Source: Flavobacteriales bacterium UBA5422 (GTDB lineage Bacteria > Bacteroidota > Bacteroidia > Flavobacteriales_D > Crocinitomicaceae). From it: a DNA stretch of 50,566 bases. The notes beneath the pieces were generated by a model. That model did not search any database. It was not told the origin of the DNA and saw only the letters and a program-made list of their open reading frames with translations. The DNA lies in assembly GCA_002409405.1 (NCBI GenBank), contig DHNG01000043.1:51532-102097 (forward strand), in the 5' to 3' direction. Made by a program: the position numbers and the translations under genes. Positions within the stretch are counted from its first letter, which is position 1. The number at the start of each line of letters is the position of its first letter. Shown here piece by piece: positions 1 to 8,253 of this stretch.

Positions 1-941
1 CCCATGAAGACCTGCGCCGGATAGGAATTGTACCACAAAAACCCGATACACGCTCCGACAAACGCAGAGATGAAGATTACCATTTCCTCCGCATGTGGGA
101 TGTACATCACATTCAGGTAGTCGGCGAATTTGACGTGTGAACTTACATAGGCCAGTACTGCCAATGCAATCCCTATGATCGCAGATGTTCCCGTTGCCAG
201 ACCATCCAATCCATCGGTCATGTTTGCTCCGTTGGAAACCGCTGTCACAATGAAAATCACGATCGGGATAAAGATCAGCCATCCGTAAGGCGAACTTCCG
301 TTTTCACCCAACAGCCAGTTGTAATTGAATTCATTTCCTTTGATAAACGGGATCGTAGTCGTCATGTGATCTGCTTCGATCCACATGCTTCCGTCGTCTG
401 TATCCGAGTGCATGTGTGAAACAACACGTTCGTCATCCTGTATCTCGTAATCTGCCGTTACTTTCTTGTGTACTTTAACATCATCCGAGAAGTACAACAT
501 ACACCCGATGATGATTCCGACACCAACTTGTCCGACAATTTTAAAGCGGCCGGCCAGTCCTTCTTTGTTCTTTCTGAATACTTTGATGTAATCGTCCAGA
601 AAACCGATCGTCCCCAGCCAGATCGTTGCAACCAGCATGGTAATCACGTAGATGTTATCCAGCTTCGCAAACAAAAGTGTCGGAATGAAAATCGCACTCA
701 GGATAATGATTCCACCCATTGTCGGTGTTCCTGATTTCTCCAACTGTCCCTGTAATCCCAGGTCGCGCACAGTCTCCCCGATTTGCTGTTTACGCAACAG
801 GTTAATGATCCGTTTTCCGAAAAATACCGAAACAACCAACGATGTGATCAATGCCATCGCTGCTCTGAATGAAATGTAGTCAAACAATCCCGCTCCCGGA
901 AAATTTAACTCGTCTAAATAATTAAATAAATAGTACAACAT
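1..941 (-). CDS. mraY: Phospho-N-acetylmuramoyl-pentapeptide-transferase, partial (3' end outside window)
   Basis: MraY moves phospho-MurNAc-pentapeptide from UDP to undecaprenyl phosphate at the inner membrane, making lipid I for peptidoglycan. The minus strand reads in one open frame from an ATG at 941 to the window edge (313 codons). Seen in it: an N-terminal membrane region, the family motif TPTMGG (about residues 64-69), a loop GFLDDYIK with the catalytic Asp pair, and the NxxxMTDGLDGLA motif further on. A hydrophilic insert of about 40 residues, rich in Asp, Glu and His, lies between membrane segments and is common in Bacteroidota MraY. It follows murE after a 90-base gap with short repeats. 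Only the C-terminal part is missing, because the window ends. Confidence 0.95.
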   Translation of the reverse strand, partial: MLYYLFNYLDELNFPGAGLFDYISFRAAMALITSLVVSVFFGKRIINLLRKQQIGETVRDLGLQGQLEKSGTPTMGGIIILSAIFIPTLLFAKLDNIYVITMLVATIWLGTIGFLDDYIKVFRKNKEGLAGRFKIVGQVGVGIIIGCMLYFSDDVKVHKKVTADYEIQDDERVVSHMHSDTDDGSMWIEADHMTTTIPFIKGNEFNYNWLLGENGSSPYGWLIFIPIVIFIVTAVSNGANMTDGLDGLATGTSAIIGIALAVLAYVSSHVKFADYLNVMYIPHAEEMVIFISAFVGACIGFLWYNSYPAQVFM

Positions 942-956
942 ACTTTTTTATAATTA

Positions 957-1026
957 TGAATTTTGGATATTGAATTTTGGATGGTACACAACGCGATTCA
1001 AAATTCAGTATTCATCATTCAGTATT
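957..1026. repeat. Short tandem and inverted repeats between murE and mraY
   Basis: The 12-mer TGAATTTTGGAT occurs twice in tandem (957-968 and 971-982). It is followed by its near-complement ATTCAAAATTCAG (996-1008), giving a possible hairpin. ATTCAGTATT is then repeated at 1003-1012 and 1017-1026. Simple AATTC-rich intergenic repeats of this kind are common in Flavobacteriales. No function can be shown. Confidence 0.6.
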
Positions 1027-1031
1027 TAATT

Positions 1032-2492
1032 TCACATCATTTGTTCAAATAGTTCCAGTGCGATTTTCCGATCGTCAAAATCGTGTTTGACTCCATTAAT
1101 CTCCTGGTATTTTTCATGTCCTTTCCCGGCGATCAGGATAATATCTCCTTTTTCTGCCATGGAAATTGCTGTCTTAATCGCTTGTTTTCTGTCTACCACT
1201 GAAATGGTTTTCTTGAAGTGGTGTCCCGGAACGCCTGCATTCATTTCTTCAATGATCTGGTTCGGATCTTCCGAACGCGGATTATCAGATGTCAGAATAA
1301 CCTTGTCACTCAATTCACATGCAATGCGTGCCATCTCAGGACGTTTCGTTTTGTCTCTGTCTCCACCACAACCGACAACAGTGTAGAGTGTTTCATTCTT
1401 CGTGCGAATGTTGGAAATCGTTTTCAATACATTTTCCAACGCATCCGGTGTGTGTGCATAATCAATGATCGCTACCACTCCACTTTCAGATATAAAATAT
1501 TGGAAACGGCCTTCTACAGATTCCAACGAACTCAACACTCGCAATACTTCTTCTTCTTCCTCACCCAGTAAGATGCTTACCGCATAAGCTGTCAATAAGT
1601 TGTATGCGTTGAAATCCCCTACCAATCGCGACCATACTTCTTTCCCGTTGATATTCAGCACCAGTCCGGAAAATTGATTTTCCAACACTTTCACTTTGTA
1701 ATCTGCCGGAGATTTCATGGCATAACTCACAACCTTCGCACGCGTATTCTGCACCATCACACGTCCGTTCTTGTCATCTACGTTGGTCAACGCAAAAGCG
1801 GTTGCCGGCAATTCATCAAAAAAGCGTTTTTTAACGTCCAGGTACTCCTTGAATGTATTGTGGTAGTCCAGGTGATCATGTGTAATGTTGGTAAACACAC
1901 CTCCTGCGAATTCCAATCCTGCAATTCTGTGCTGGTGGATCGCGTGGGAACTTACTTCCATGAAGCAATACTCACAATTTGCATCTACCATTTGAGCCAA
2001 CAATGCATTCAATGCGATCGGATCGGGCGTTGTATGCGTCGACGGAATGGTTTCCGCACCGATTTTATTCACTACAGTAGATAACAATCCCGTTGTGTAT
2101 CCCAATTGCATAAACAGGTTGTACAATAACGTTGTAGTTGTCGTTTTTCCATTTGTTCCTGTAATTCCGACCAATTTCAACTGACGGGAAGGTTCTCCGT
2201 AAAAATTGCTCGCCACAATTCCAGCTGCTTTGTGGGAATTATCCGTTACAATCAATGTAACACCCTCCGGAACGGCAACCTCTTTTTCTGCAATGATTGC
2301 CTTACATCCTTGTTCTACAACCTTCGCAATAAAGTCGTGACCGTCGAAACGAGTTCCCGAAACAGCAAAAAACAGACTTCCAGCCCCCGCATTACGGGAA
2401 TCAAGCGTCAATGCTTCAACAGTAATTTCTGTGGAACCGATTACCTTTTGCAAGGAAATGCCATAAACGATATCTCTGACTAGTTTCTCCAT
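1032..2492 (-). CDS. murE: UDP-MurNAc-L-Ala-D-Glu:meso-diaminopimelate ligase
   Basis: A cytoplasmic ATP-dependent Mur ligase that adds the third residue to the peptidoglycan stem peptide. The 486-residue length is typical. The ATP loop GTNGKTT is at residues 112-118. The lysine expected to be carbamylated is in YLDVKKRFF near 221. The DNPR motif at 403-406 marks meso-diaminopimelate rather than lysine as substrate. The start codon shares one base with the ftsI stop codon (TAATG), which suggests translational coupling. It lies in dcw order between ftsI and mraY and is probably cotranscribed with them. Confidence 0.96.
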   Translation of the reverse strand: MEKLVRDIVYGISLQKVIGSTEITVEALTLDSRNAGAGSLFFAVSGTRFDGHDFIAKVVEQGCKAIIAEKEVAVPEGVTLIVTDNSHKAAGIVASNFYGEPSRQLKLVGITGTNGKTTTTTLLYNLFMQLGYTTGLLSTVVNKIGAETIPSTHTTPDPIALNALLAQMVDANCEYCFMEVSSHAIHQHRIAGLEFAGGVFTNITHDHLDYHNTFKEYLDVKKRFFDELPATAFALTNVDDKNGRVMVQNTRAKVVSYAMKSPADYKVKVLENQFSGLVLNINGKEVWSRLVGDFNAYNLLTAYAVSILLGEEEEEVLRVLSSLESVEGRFQYFISESGVVAIIDYAHTPDALENVLKTISNIRTKNETLYTVVGCGGDRDKTKRPEMARIACELSDKVILTSDNPRSEDPNQIIEEMNAGVPGHHFKKTISVVDRKQAIKTAISMAEKGDIILIAGKGHEKYQEINGVKHDFDDRKIALELFEQMM

Positions 2493-4600
2493 TATTTCAA
2501 GGTTAAAACCACTGTATTGTTACTCACTTTTGTTCCTGCGGCAATGGATTGACTTACCACTGCTCCGTACCCGATTACTTTGGTACGCATTCCTGTTTTT
2601 TCGATGAGGAATACCGCATCTTTTGCACTCATACCAACGACATTCGGTACTGTTTTGTCACCAATGTATCGTGGTTCCAGATCAATGCTTTTTTCCTGCT
2701 TCGTTGTGCTCAACCACTCACCGTCATTGTGGATGGTATGCGGCACTTTAAATGTCCGGAGTACTTTTTCCAAATCCGTTCGGTTTCCGTCTTTAGAGAC
2801 AGGTGCTTCTTCCAATCGTTGTTTCTTTTCGTTGATCGCCTCGTGGTACTTCAATGTAGAAGCATATACTTTATTCGCAATTGCAGAGAATACTGTTCCT
2901 GATACCCGTGCACCATAGATGTCCGATTTCGGTTCTGAAATAACCACGATGCAGGAATACATCGGTTCATCTGCCGGGAAATAGCCGACAAACGACGCCT
3001 GGTATTTGTAGCTTCCTTTTTCCCCGTATGTATTGTCTGCATTCAGAATCCGCGCTGTCCCCGTTTTACCGGCAATGGAGAAATAAGAAGATTTCAACGC
3101 CCGACCTGTTCCGTTGATCATCACTCCTTCCAAACACGATTTCAAGGTCCGGATTGTCGACTCTTTGCAAATGCGTTCACGCAATACGATCGGATCAAAT
3201 TTCTGAATCACTTCCTGACCGCGGCGGATTTCCTGCACAAACTGTGGTTTCACAAATTTTCCATTATTTGCAACAGCATTGTAAAATGCCAATGTCTGCA
3301 ACGGTGTTTGTTGCACTTCGTAACCGACAGCCATCCACGGAAGGGAAATTCCCGACCAGTTCGGGTGGCTCGGATAATACATGGTTGGTTTTACTTCTCC
3401 TTTGATGTCCAATCCCAGAGAATCTGCCAATCCGAAGCTTCTCAACCGGTTCACAAACGATTCTTTATTTCCTTTGTAGGCATTGTGTACGATCTTCGTG
3501 AACACATTCGACGATTTTTCAAATGCCTGTTTGATTGTGATTTTACCATATCCTCCGTCATGATCCGTCATCACATTATTGTAGAAATGATATTCTCCAG
3601 ATGCATTGACTTCATCCGTAATGTTTACTTTTCCATCTTCCAGCAACGCCATCAATGATGCCAGTTTGAACGTTGATCCGGGCACTTCTTTTGTTCCGAT
3701 TGCATGGTTGAACGTTTCATAATAATTACCATCTGATGCTTTTGTAAGAGAGGCAATTGCTTTCACAAAACCTGTTTTCACATCCATCACAATTACGGAT
3801 CCGTGTTTTGCATCCTGGTTGCGCAGCTGTCGTTCCAATTCCGTATGTGCCACTTCCTGAATTTCCAGGTCAATGGACGTTACTACGTTTGCACCCTCCA
3901 CCGATTCACGGATAATCTGACCGGTCTTCTTCCAACCGTTACCGTATTTCTGTTCAATCTCTTCTCCGTATTCTCCTGCCAGGTAATCGTTGAATGCCCC
4001 TTCAATTCCTACACGTAATTCTCCAGCTCTCCTATCCGGTGCGCGGTAATATCCCAACGTTCTTTTGAGTAATTCCCCGTGCGGTCGTTTGCGGACAATT
4101 GTTTCTTCCGAGTCAATCAGACCACCTTTCAGTCGTCCTTTGTTAAAAATCGGCAGGTTGGCCAATTCTTTTTTCTCTTCGATGGTTGCCTTTCGCTTGA
4201 TCAGCAAATACCGTTTTTTAGATGACCGTGCAGAGCGAATGTAGCGTTCCCACTCACTTGCAGAACGCGTCGGGTACATTTCCGACAACCCTTGTGACAA
4301 CTCATTGATTCCTTCGTCAAATAACTTCTGCTCAATAACCGTAGGATCCATGTGAATGTCGTAGAATGAAACCGAAGTAATCATCGGGTTGTAATTCGCA
4401 TCCAGAATCTCCCCTCTTCTCGGAATGCGCTTTACGGTACGTGTCGGCATTTTTTCCTGTACACCATCATTGGTTGTAAAGACTTCCGAACGCCCTTCAA
4501 ACTGAAGCATAATGGTTTTAACCACGACAACAATCATAATGATGACAAAGCTGAAATAAATCAGGTAAGCACGCAGATATATGGATTTGTTGTCTTTCAC
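2492..4600 (-). CDS. ftsI: Division-specific transpeptidase (class B PBP) with C-terminal PASTA domain
   Basis: FtsI/PBP3 cross-links septal peptidoglycan in the periplasm and works with FtsW. The 702-residue protein has a short cytoplasmic N-terminus, one membrane anchor (about residues 10-31), a PBP dimerisation domain (about 55-240) and a transpeptidase domain. The catalytic motifs are all present: STFK with nucleophile S309, SSN at 363-365 and KTG at 512-514. Residues 645-702 form a PASTA domain (VPNVVGMSAKDA...), usual in Bacteroidota FtsI and absent from the E. coli protein. It follows the ftsL-like gene by 64 bases and overlaps murE by one base. Confidence 0.96.
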   Translation of the reverse strand: MKDNKSIYLRAYLIYFSFVIIMIVVVVKTIMLQFEGRSEVFTTNDGVQEKMPTRTVKRIPRRGEILDANYNPMITSVSFYDIHMDPTVIEQKLFDEGINELSQGLSEMYPTRSASEWERYIRSARSSKKRYLLIKRKATIEEKKELANLPIFNKGRLKGGLIDSEETIVRKRPHGELLKRTLGYYRAPDRRAGELRVGIEGAFNDYLAGEYGEEIEQKYGNGWKKTGQIIRESVEGANVVTSIDLEIQEVAHTELERQLRNQDAKHGSVIVMDVKTGFVKAIASLTKASDGNYYETFNHAIGTKEVPGSTFKLASLMALLEDGKVNITDEVNASGEYHFYNNVMTDHDGGYGKITIKQAFEKSSNVFTKIVHNAYKGNKESFVNRLRSFGLADSLGLDIKGEVKPTMYYPSHPNWSGISLPWMAVGYEVQQTPLQTLAFYNAVANNGKFVKPQFVQEIRRGQEVIQKFDPIVLRERICKESTIRTLKSCLEGVMINGTGRALKSSYFSIAGKTGTARILNADNTYGEKGSYKYQASFVGYFPADEPMYSCIVVISEPKSDIYGARVSGTVFSAIANKVYASTLKYHEAINEKKQRLEEAPVSKDGNRTDLEKVLRTFKVPHTIHNDGEWLSTTKQEKSIDLEPRYIGDKTVPNVVGMSAKDAVFLIEKTGMRTKVIGYGAVVSQSIAAGTKVSNNTVVLTLK

Positions 4601-4664
4601 TTTTATCGGTCGTCCTGGGACTTTGTTTTTTTTGTTTTACTTACTTTACTGATAGGAATAAATC

Positions 4665-5084
4665 CTATCCTTGTTTTTTCTCTTTAATTCGTATCACTTT
4701 TGTAGGATTTACCGTTTCCTTCAATCCTCTGCTTTCTAATTTTTCAACCAATACCTGGCGTCGTGTATCTTCTTCCAGTTTTGCTTTCGCCTCCACGTAC
4801 TCTGCCGTTACTTCATCCAGTTCTTTTTGTGTCGTCTCCACATCTTTGGACAACTGTTTCCCGTAATATCCTTTTCCTACAATCAGTAACAACAGGAAGA
4901 TCAGGAAGAAGATGAAATTGAGGTTGTTCAGCACAAACTCTTTTGTCAAAAAATCTCCGTTCAGAATTTGCGTCAAGGCACGGGAGGTTTTTCCACGCTC
5001 GGCTGTCGCCTTTTTTTTCGTGGCTTTTCGTGGCTTTTCTTTCACCACTTCCGGTTCCGGCTTCTTTACAAATTCATTGTCCAT
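4665..5084 (-). CDS. FtsL-like division protein
   Basis: A 139-residue single-pass membrane protein in the position normally held by ftsL, just before ftsI. It has a Lys/Glu-rich cytoplasmic tail of about 50 residues, one strongly hydrophobic segment at about 56-70, then a predicted coiled coil (about 80-118) rich in Glu, Lys and Leu. This is the usual architecture of FtsL, which joins FtsB and FtsQ in the divisome and activates FtsWI. Sequence identity to FtsL is always low, so the call rests on topology and gene order. The basic N-terminal tail is longer than in E. coli FtsL. Confidence 0.8.
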   Translation of the reverse strand: MDNEFVKKPEPEVVKEKPRKATKKKATAERGKTSRALTQILNGDFLTKEFVLNNLNFIFFLIFLLLLIVGKGYYGKQLSKDVETTQKELDEVTAEYVEAKAKLEEDTRRQVLVEKLESRGLKETVNPTKVIRIKEKKQG

Positions 5085-5096
5085 TATTCCTAATGT

Positions 5097-5444
5097 CTAC
5101 TTCGACAGTACGATGTATAAAAAATCCGGTCCACCAATGGTTGACACCCCATCAATCACAAATCCTTCTTTTTTCCATTTATTGATTTCCAGCTGCACTG
5201 TCTTTGTATTGTTGATCGCTACTTCTTTTCTGTTTTTCAAAGTCCGGGTTTCCATCTGCACTTCATAGGTATTGCTTCCATCCGGAGGAGTCACCAGGAG
5301 TGAAAAAGCAACATCTGTCCCTTTCATTTCACCAAACACCTGTATGATCACCGTATTTGGCTGCTGATCCTGTGCATTCACATCTGAAAAACCGATTGTT
5401 ATCATTGCAATGGCTGTAACTACTAATCGTTGTATGTTTTTCAT
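5097..5444 (-). CDS. Small secreted protein of unknown function inside the dcw cluster
   Basis: I do not recognise this 115-residue protein. It starts with a clear signal peptide (hydrophobic 7-20, likely cleaved after the Ala in DVNAQ near 24). The remaining 90 residues look like a small beta-rich domain without cysteines. It lies between rsmH (80 bases upstream) and the ftsL-like gene (12 bases downstream), so it is almost certainly cotranscribed with the division genes. In the usual Bacteroidota order rsmH is followed directly by ftsL, so this is an extra gene. It might act in the periplasm with FtsL/FtsI or be a passenger; the sequence does not decide. Confidence 0.75.
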   Translation of the reverse strand: MKNIQRLVVTAIAMITIGFSDVNAQDQQPNTVIIQVFGEMKGTDVAFSLLVTPPDGSNTYEVQMETRTLKNRKEVAINNTKTVQLEINKWKKEGFVIDGVSTIGGPDFLYIVLSK

Positions 5445-5524
5445 TGTTGTTGTTTTTAGTTGTTTATTTCCTTCCTTATCAGAACCCTTTCAACCACTGA
5501 AAGAGCTATCGTCAGGAAGTATTA

Positions 5525-6451
5525 CTATTTCTTTTGTTCTTGTCGCAGTGCAATTCTCAACTTTGCACTACGTGCACGTGAGTTCCGTTCACACTCTTCT
5601 TCTGTCGGTACAATCGGATGGCGCACAACCTCATCAAACGGCTTCAGCACATTTCCGAAGAAATCTTTTTCAATCTCTCCATCCAGGTTTCCGCGTTTCA
5701 TGTAATTTTTCACCAACCGGTCTTCCAGGGAATGATACGACATCACCACCAGTCTTCCGCCTGGCTTTAATACTGTTGCCGTTTGTGTTAAAAAGCGCTC
5801 CAGCACATCCATTTCCTGGTTTACTTCAATGCGGATTGCCTGAAACACCTGTGCAAAAAACTTATGATCTTTAAATTTGGGTGCGCATTTCTCAATCGCC
5901 GACATTAAATCCTGCGTCGTCTTGATACGACCCGATTCTCTTTTTGAAACGATTGTCTGCGCAACGTTACGCGCATTCTTCAATTCTCCGTAATTGCGAA
6001 AAATGCGAATCAGACCTCCTTCTTCGTATTCGTTTACAATTTTCTCTGCCGTCAGTTCTCCGTTTTGATTCATGCGCATATCCAACGGTGCATTTCCACG
6101 AATGGAAAACCCACGTTGCTCTTCATCAAACTGGTGGGAGGAAACCCCCAAATCAGCAAGAATACCGTCTACTTCTTTAATCCCCAGCAGACGTAAATGA
6201 TTTTGAAGAAATGCAAAATTGGCTGCTACAAAATGAAAATTAGGTGCTTCCCATGCATTGTTTTTCGCATCCGGATCCTGGTCAAACACAACCAGTTTCC
6301 CCTTCGGACTCAATTGCTCGAAAATAGCACGGGAATGTCCGCCGCCGCCAAACGTCACATCAACGTACACTCCGTCAGGATTGATATTCAACCCTTCCAA
6401 ACATTCGGCAAGCATTACCGGGACGTGGTATATTTTATTCGATTCCGTCAT
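5525..6451 (-). CDS. rsmH: 16S rRNA (cytosine-1402-N4)-methyltransferase
   Basis: RsmH (MraW) methylates N4 of C1402 in the ribosomal P site using S-adenosylmethionine. At 308 residues it has the family length. The N-terminus HVPVMLAECLEGL and the SAM-binding FGGGGHSRAIF (about 34-44) are diagnostic, as are ADLGVSSHQFD (about 100-110) and the late SYHSLEDRLVKNYM. The start codon lies inside the end of mraZ (17-base overlap in another frame), the usual coupled arrangement. It is the second gene of the dcw operon. Confidence 0.96.
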   Translation of the reverse strand: MTESNKIYHVPVMLAECLEGLNINPDGVYVDVTFGGGGHSRAIFEQLSPKGKLVVFDQDPDAKNNAWEAPNFHFVAANFAFLQNHLRLLGIKEVDGILADLGVSSHQFDEEQRGFSIRGNAPLDMRMNQNGELTAEKIVNEYEEGGLIRIFRNYGELKNARNVAQTIVSKRESGRIKTTQDLMSAIEKCAPKFKDHKFFAQVFQAIRIEVNQEMDVLERFLTQTATVLKPGGRLVVMSYHSLEDRLVKNYMKRGNLDGEIEKDFFGNVLKPFDEVVRHPIVPTEEECERNSRARSAKLRIALRQEQKK

Positions 6452-6896
6452 TTAAATCTCCCATTACTTCATCCGCCAAATCAGCGAAGTCCACCATGTT
6501 CTCTTCAATAAGAGCAAAGTATTTAGCTTTATCCCAGATTTCAATGCGGTCATTGTAAGCAATGAGCATAACGTCCTGTTTGATCCCCACTCGTTCCACG
6601 TGCGTTGACGGGATTAACACCCTTCCTGCATTGTCCAGAGAAACTTGTTTTGCTCCCTGGTGAAACAAACGGTAAAACATTCGGTTTTTCGGTTTAAACA
6701 AGTTCATTTTCGACAACTTCTCACTGATTCTCTCCCACTCCACAAGCGGATACAGCGTAAGACAGTCTTCAAATCCTTTGTTCAGCATGAAATCATTTGG
6801 GGACACAGGAGGAAGCTGCTTCCGTAAACCTGCCGGAAACAAGAAACGCCCTTTGGCGTCCAACTTTACTTCATATTCTCCTACTAATCCTGCCAT
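6435..6896 (-). CDS. mraZ: Transcriptional regulator / first gene of the dcw operon
   Basis: MraZ is a ring-forming AbrB-fold DNA-binding protein that represses its own operon in E. coli. This copy has 153 residues. The two swapped-hairpin domains are seen as LDAKGRFLFPAGLR (about 12-25) and LDNAGRVLIPSTHV (about 88-101), each with the conserved D-x3-R signature. It opens the dcw cluster. A tandem TGGTA-type box lies just upstream (6929-6944) and fits autoregulation. It overlaps rsmH by 17 bases. Confidence 0.95.
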   Translation of the reverse strand: MAGLVGEYEVKLDAKGRFLFPAGLRKQLPPVSPNDFMLNKGFEDCLTLYPLVEWERISEKLSKMNLFKPKNRMFYRLFHQGAKQVSLDNAGRVLIPSTHVERVGIKQDVMLIAYNDRIEIWDKAKYFALIEENMVDFADLADEVMGDLNDGIE

Positions 6897-6928
6897 GATG
6901 CAAATAATGGGTAAAAATAATGACTATT

Positions 6929-6944
6929 TACCACTTTTTACCAC
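6929..6944 (-). promoter_or_regulatory. MraZ-type tandem box upstream of mraZ
   Basis: Read on the minus strand this is GTGGTAAAAAGTGGTA, two GTGGTA units ten bases apart, 33 bases upstream of the mraZ ATG. Known MraZ operators are short direct repeats with a TGGG/TGGT core at about one helical turn, in the same place. An exact inverted copy lies at 7051-7066. Binding is inferred. Confidence 0.6.
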
Positions 6945-6958
6945 CAACAATAGTAATT

Positions 6959-6974
6959 GTTAATAACTATTAAC
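6959..6974. repeat. Palindrome GTTAATAACTATTAAC in the mraZ upstream region
   Basis: Six-base arms GTTAAT/ATTAAC flank a four-base centre. It lies between the two MraZ-type boxes and may be an operator or part of the promoter. No further evidence. Confidence 0.35.
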
Positions 6975-7050
6975 GTAATAACGAAATAAAAGTTTCATTG
7001 AACCATCAAAAAATAGTGAAAAATAAAGGATTTAGGAAATTTTCAAGTTA

Positions 7051-7066
7051 GTGGTAAAAAGTGGTA
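7051..7066 (+). promoter_or_regulatory. Second MraZ-type tandem box, inverted copy
   Basis: GTGGTAAAAAGTGGTA on the plus strand is identical over 16 bases to the minus-strand box at 6929-6944, about 107 bases away. It points away from mraZ, and no plus-strand gene starts after it. The pair could allow MraZ rings to bridge two sites. Confidence 0.5.
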
Positions 7067-7096
7067 ATTGTTGAAAAAGCTTTTCTTTTTACACAC

Positions 7097-7124
7097 AAAA
7101 AAAGCGATCATTAACATGACCGCT
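7097..7124 (-). terminator. Intrinsic terminator of the AraC-type gene
   Basis: On the minus strand AGCGGTCA pairs with TGATCGCT (8 pairs, one G-U) around a six-base loop. A run of seven T follows. It sits 28 bases past the stop codon at 7152. Confidence 0.85.
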
Positions 7125-7151
7125 TGTTGGATAATTATTTCGTTCAATCAG

Positions 7152-8102
7152 CTATAAAGCCTTGATTTTGTTCCGAAATTTTTCGGGAGACACCCCAAAT
7201 TTTCGTTTGAATGCTTTTATAAAACTTTGAACAAATTCATACCCGCAATTGGAAGCAATTTCGTTGATTGAACAATCCGTTCCCAGCAACATTCTTTTTG
7301 CTTCTTCCATCCGGAGTTCATAGAGGTAACCATACACCGTAGAGTGGTAAATTTCTTTGAATCCCCGTTTTAATTTAAAGTCATTTAAGCCAACCAGGTG
7401 CGCCAGTTCAACCAGGGAAACGGAATGAGAAATGCTGCTTTCAAGAATGATTCTGGCATGGTGAATTTTTTCGATGTCGTATTCTTTGATAAGCCGGACA
7501 TCTGTTTTTCGTTCCATCCGTTGAAACTGCTCCAATTGCAGCATGATTAACTTTAATATTTTTGCTTCAAGAAACATGTTCCGAAGCAATCCAACCCGTT
7601 TACAACTCACGATCTCATCGATAATGGAGCTCATCTCAGGAGTAATTCGCAAATTTTGTTTCGCCAACACCCCTAGCGCAATTTTTCCTGTTTGAAACAA
7701 TTTAAAAACAGACGGAATCTCTCCGAACATGTGAACCAACGCTTCTTTTGAAAAAGCAATGTAATATGCTTTTCTTCCGGTACTGCTTTCCGACACCTTC
7801 ATACACCCAAGATCGCCGAAGGCAAACATATTGTGTTCGTCTGTATTGATCAGTACAACCTGCCTTCTGCATGTTACGTGCAACTGGCTTTCCGGATCAA
7901 TAAAAAAAACAGATTGAATCATAACAGAATCAACATCGGGAACAGACAATAGTTTTTTCCCCGGTTGAATTTCACCAAAAGTAAACCGCTCATTTTCGAA
8001 TAAAACACCACCAGAATCTGTCCTGATATCGCCCTGAAGCAATCTGGCATCAATACTCTTCCCCCCAAACACTAATTCTTCTATTTCCATACTCAAACAC
8101 AC
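7152..8102 (-). CDS. AraC-family transcriptional regulator
   Basis: The last 100 or so residues of this 316-residue protein (about 215-315) form an AraC/XylS double helix-turn-helix. Landmarks are SLVELAHLVGLNDFKLKRGF, the recognition segment SINEIASNCGYEFVQSFIKAFK and the end motif FGVSPEKFRNK. The N-terminal 200 residues resemble no ligand domain I can name; this layout is common in Bacteroidota. An alternative start is Met5 (MEIEELVF). It is a single gene with its own terminator, divergent from the adhesin at 8254, which it may or may not control. Confidence 0.9.
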   Translation of the reverse strand: MCLSMEIEELVFGGKSIDARLLQGDIRTDSGGVLFENERFTFGEIQPGKKLLSVPDVDSVMIQSVFFIDPESQLHVTCRRQVVLINTDEHNMFAFGDLGCMKVSESSTGRKAYYIAFSKEALVHMFGEIPSVFKLFQTGKIALGVLAKQNLRITPEMSSIIDEIVSCKRVGLLRNMFLEAKILKLIMLQLEQFQRMERKTDVRLIKEYDIEKIHHARIILESSISHSVSLVELAHLVGLNDFKLKRGFKEIYHSTVYGYLYELRMEEAKRMLLGTDCSINEIASNCGYEFVQSFIKAFKRKFGVSPEKFRNKIKAL

Positions 8103-8182
8103 CTAACCATATTGAGATAGAATAATCCGAAAATGCTAACTATGCATCCGTTTTAGATAACTCAGCAACACTTCAACAGTCA

Positions 8183-8190
8183 TATTTTTG
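8183..8190 (+). promoter_or_regulatory. -7 element TATTTTTG upstream of the adhesin gene
   Basis: Matches the Bacteroidota TAnnTTTG consensus 63 bases before the ATG at 8254. No good -33 TTTG is seen at the right distance, so this is a partial match. Confidence 0.35.
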
Positions 8191-8253
8191 CACAAATTTA
8201 GTTTATTTAGACTTAATATAAATTACAACACATCTTTTTAATTATTAAAATCA

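Noticed and set aside
468..879. Plus-strand open frames over mraY
   Set aside because: They are antisense shadows; the minus strand encodes clear MraY motifs.
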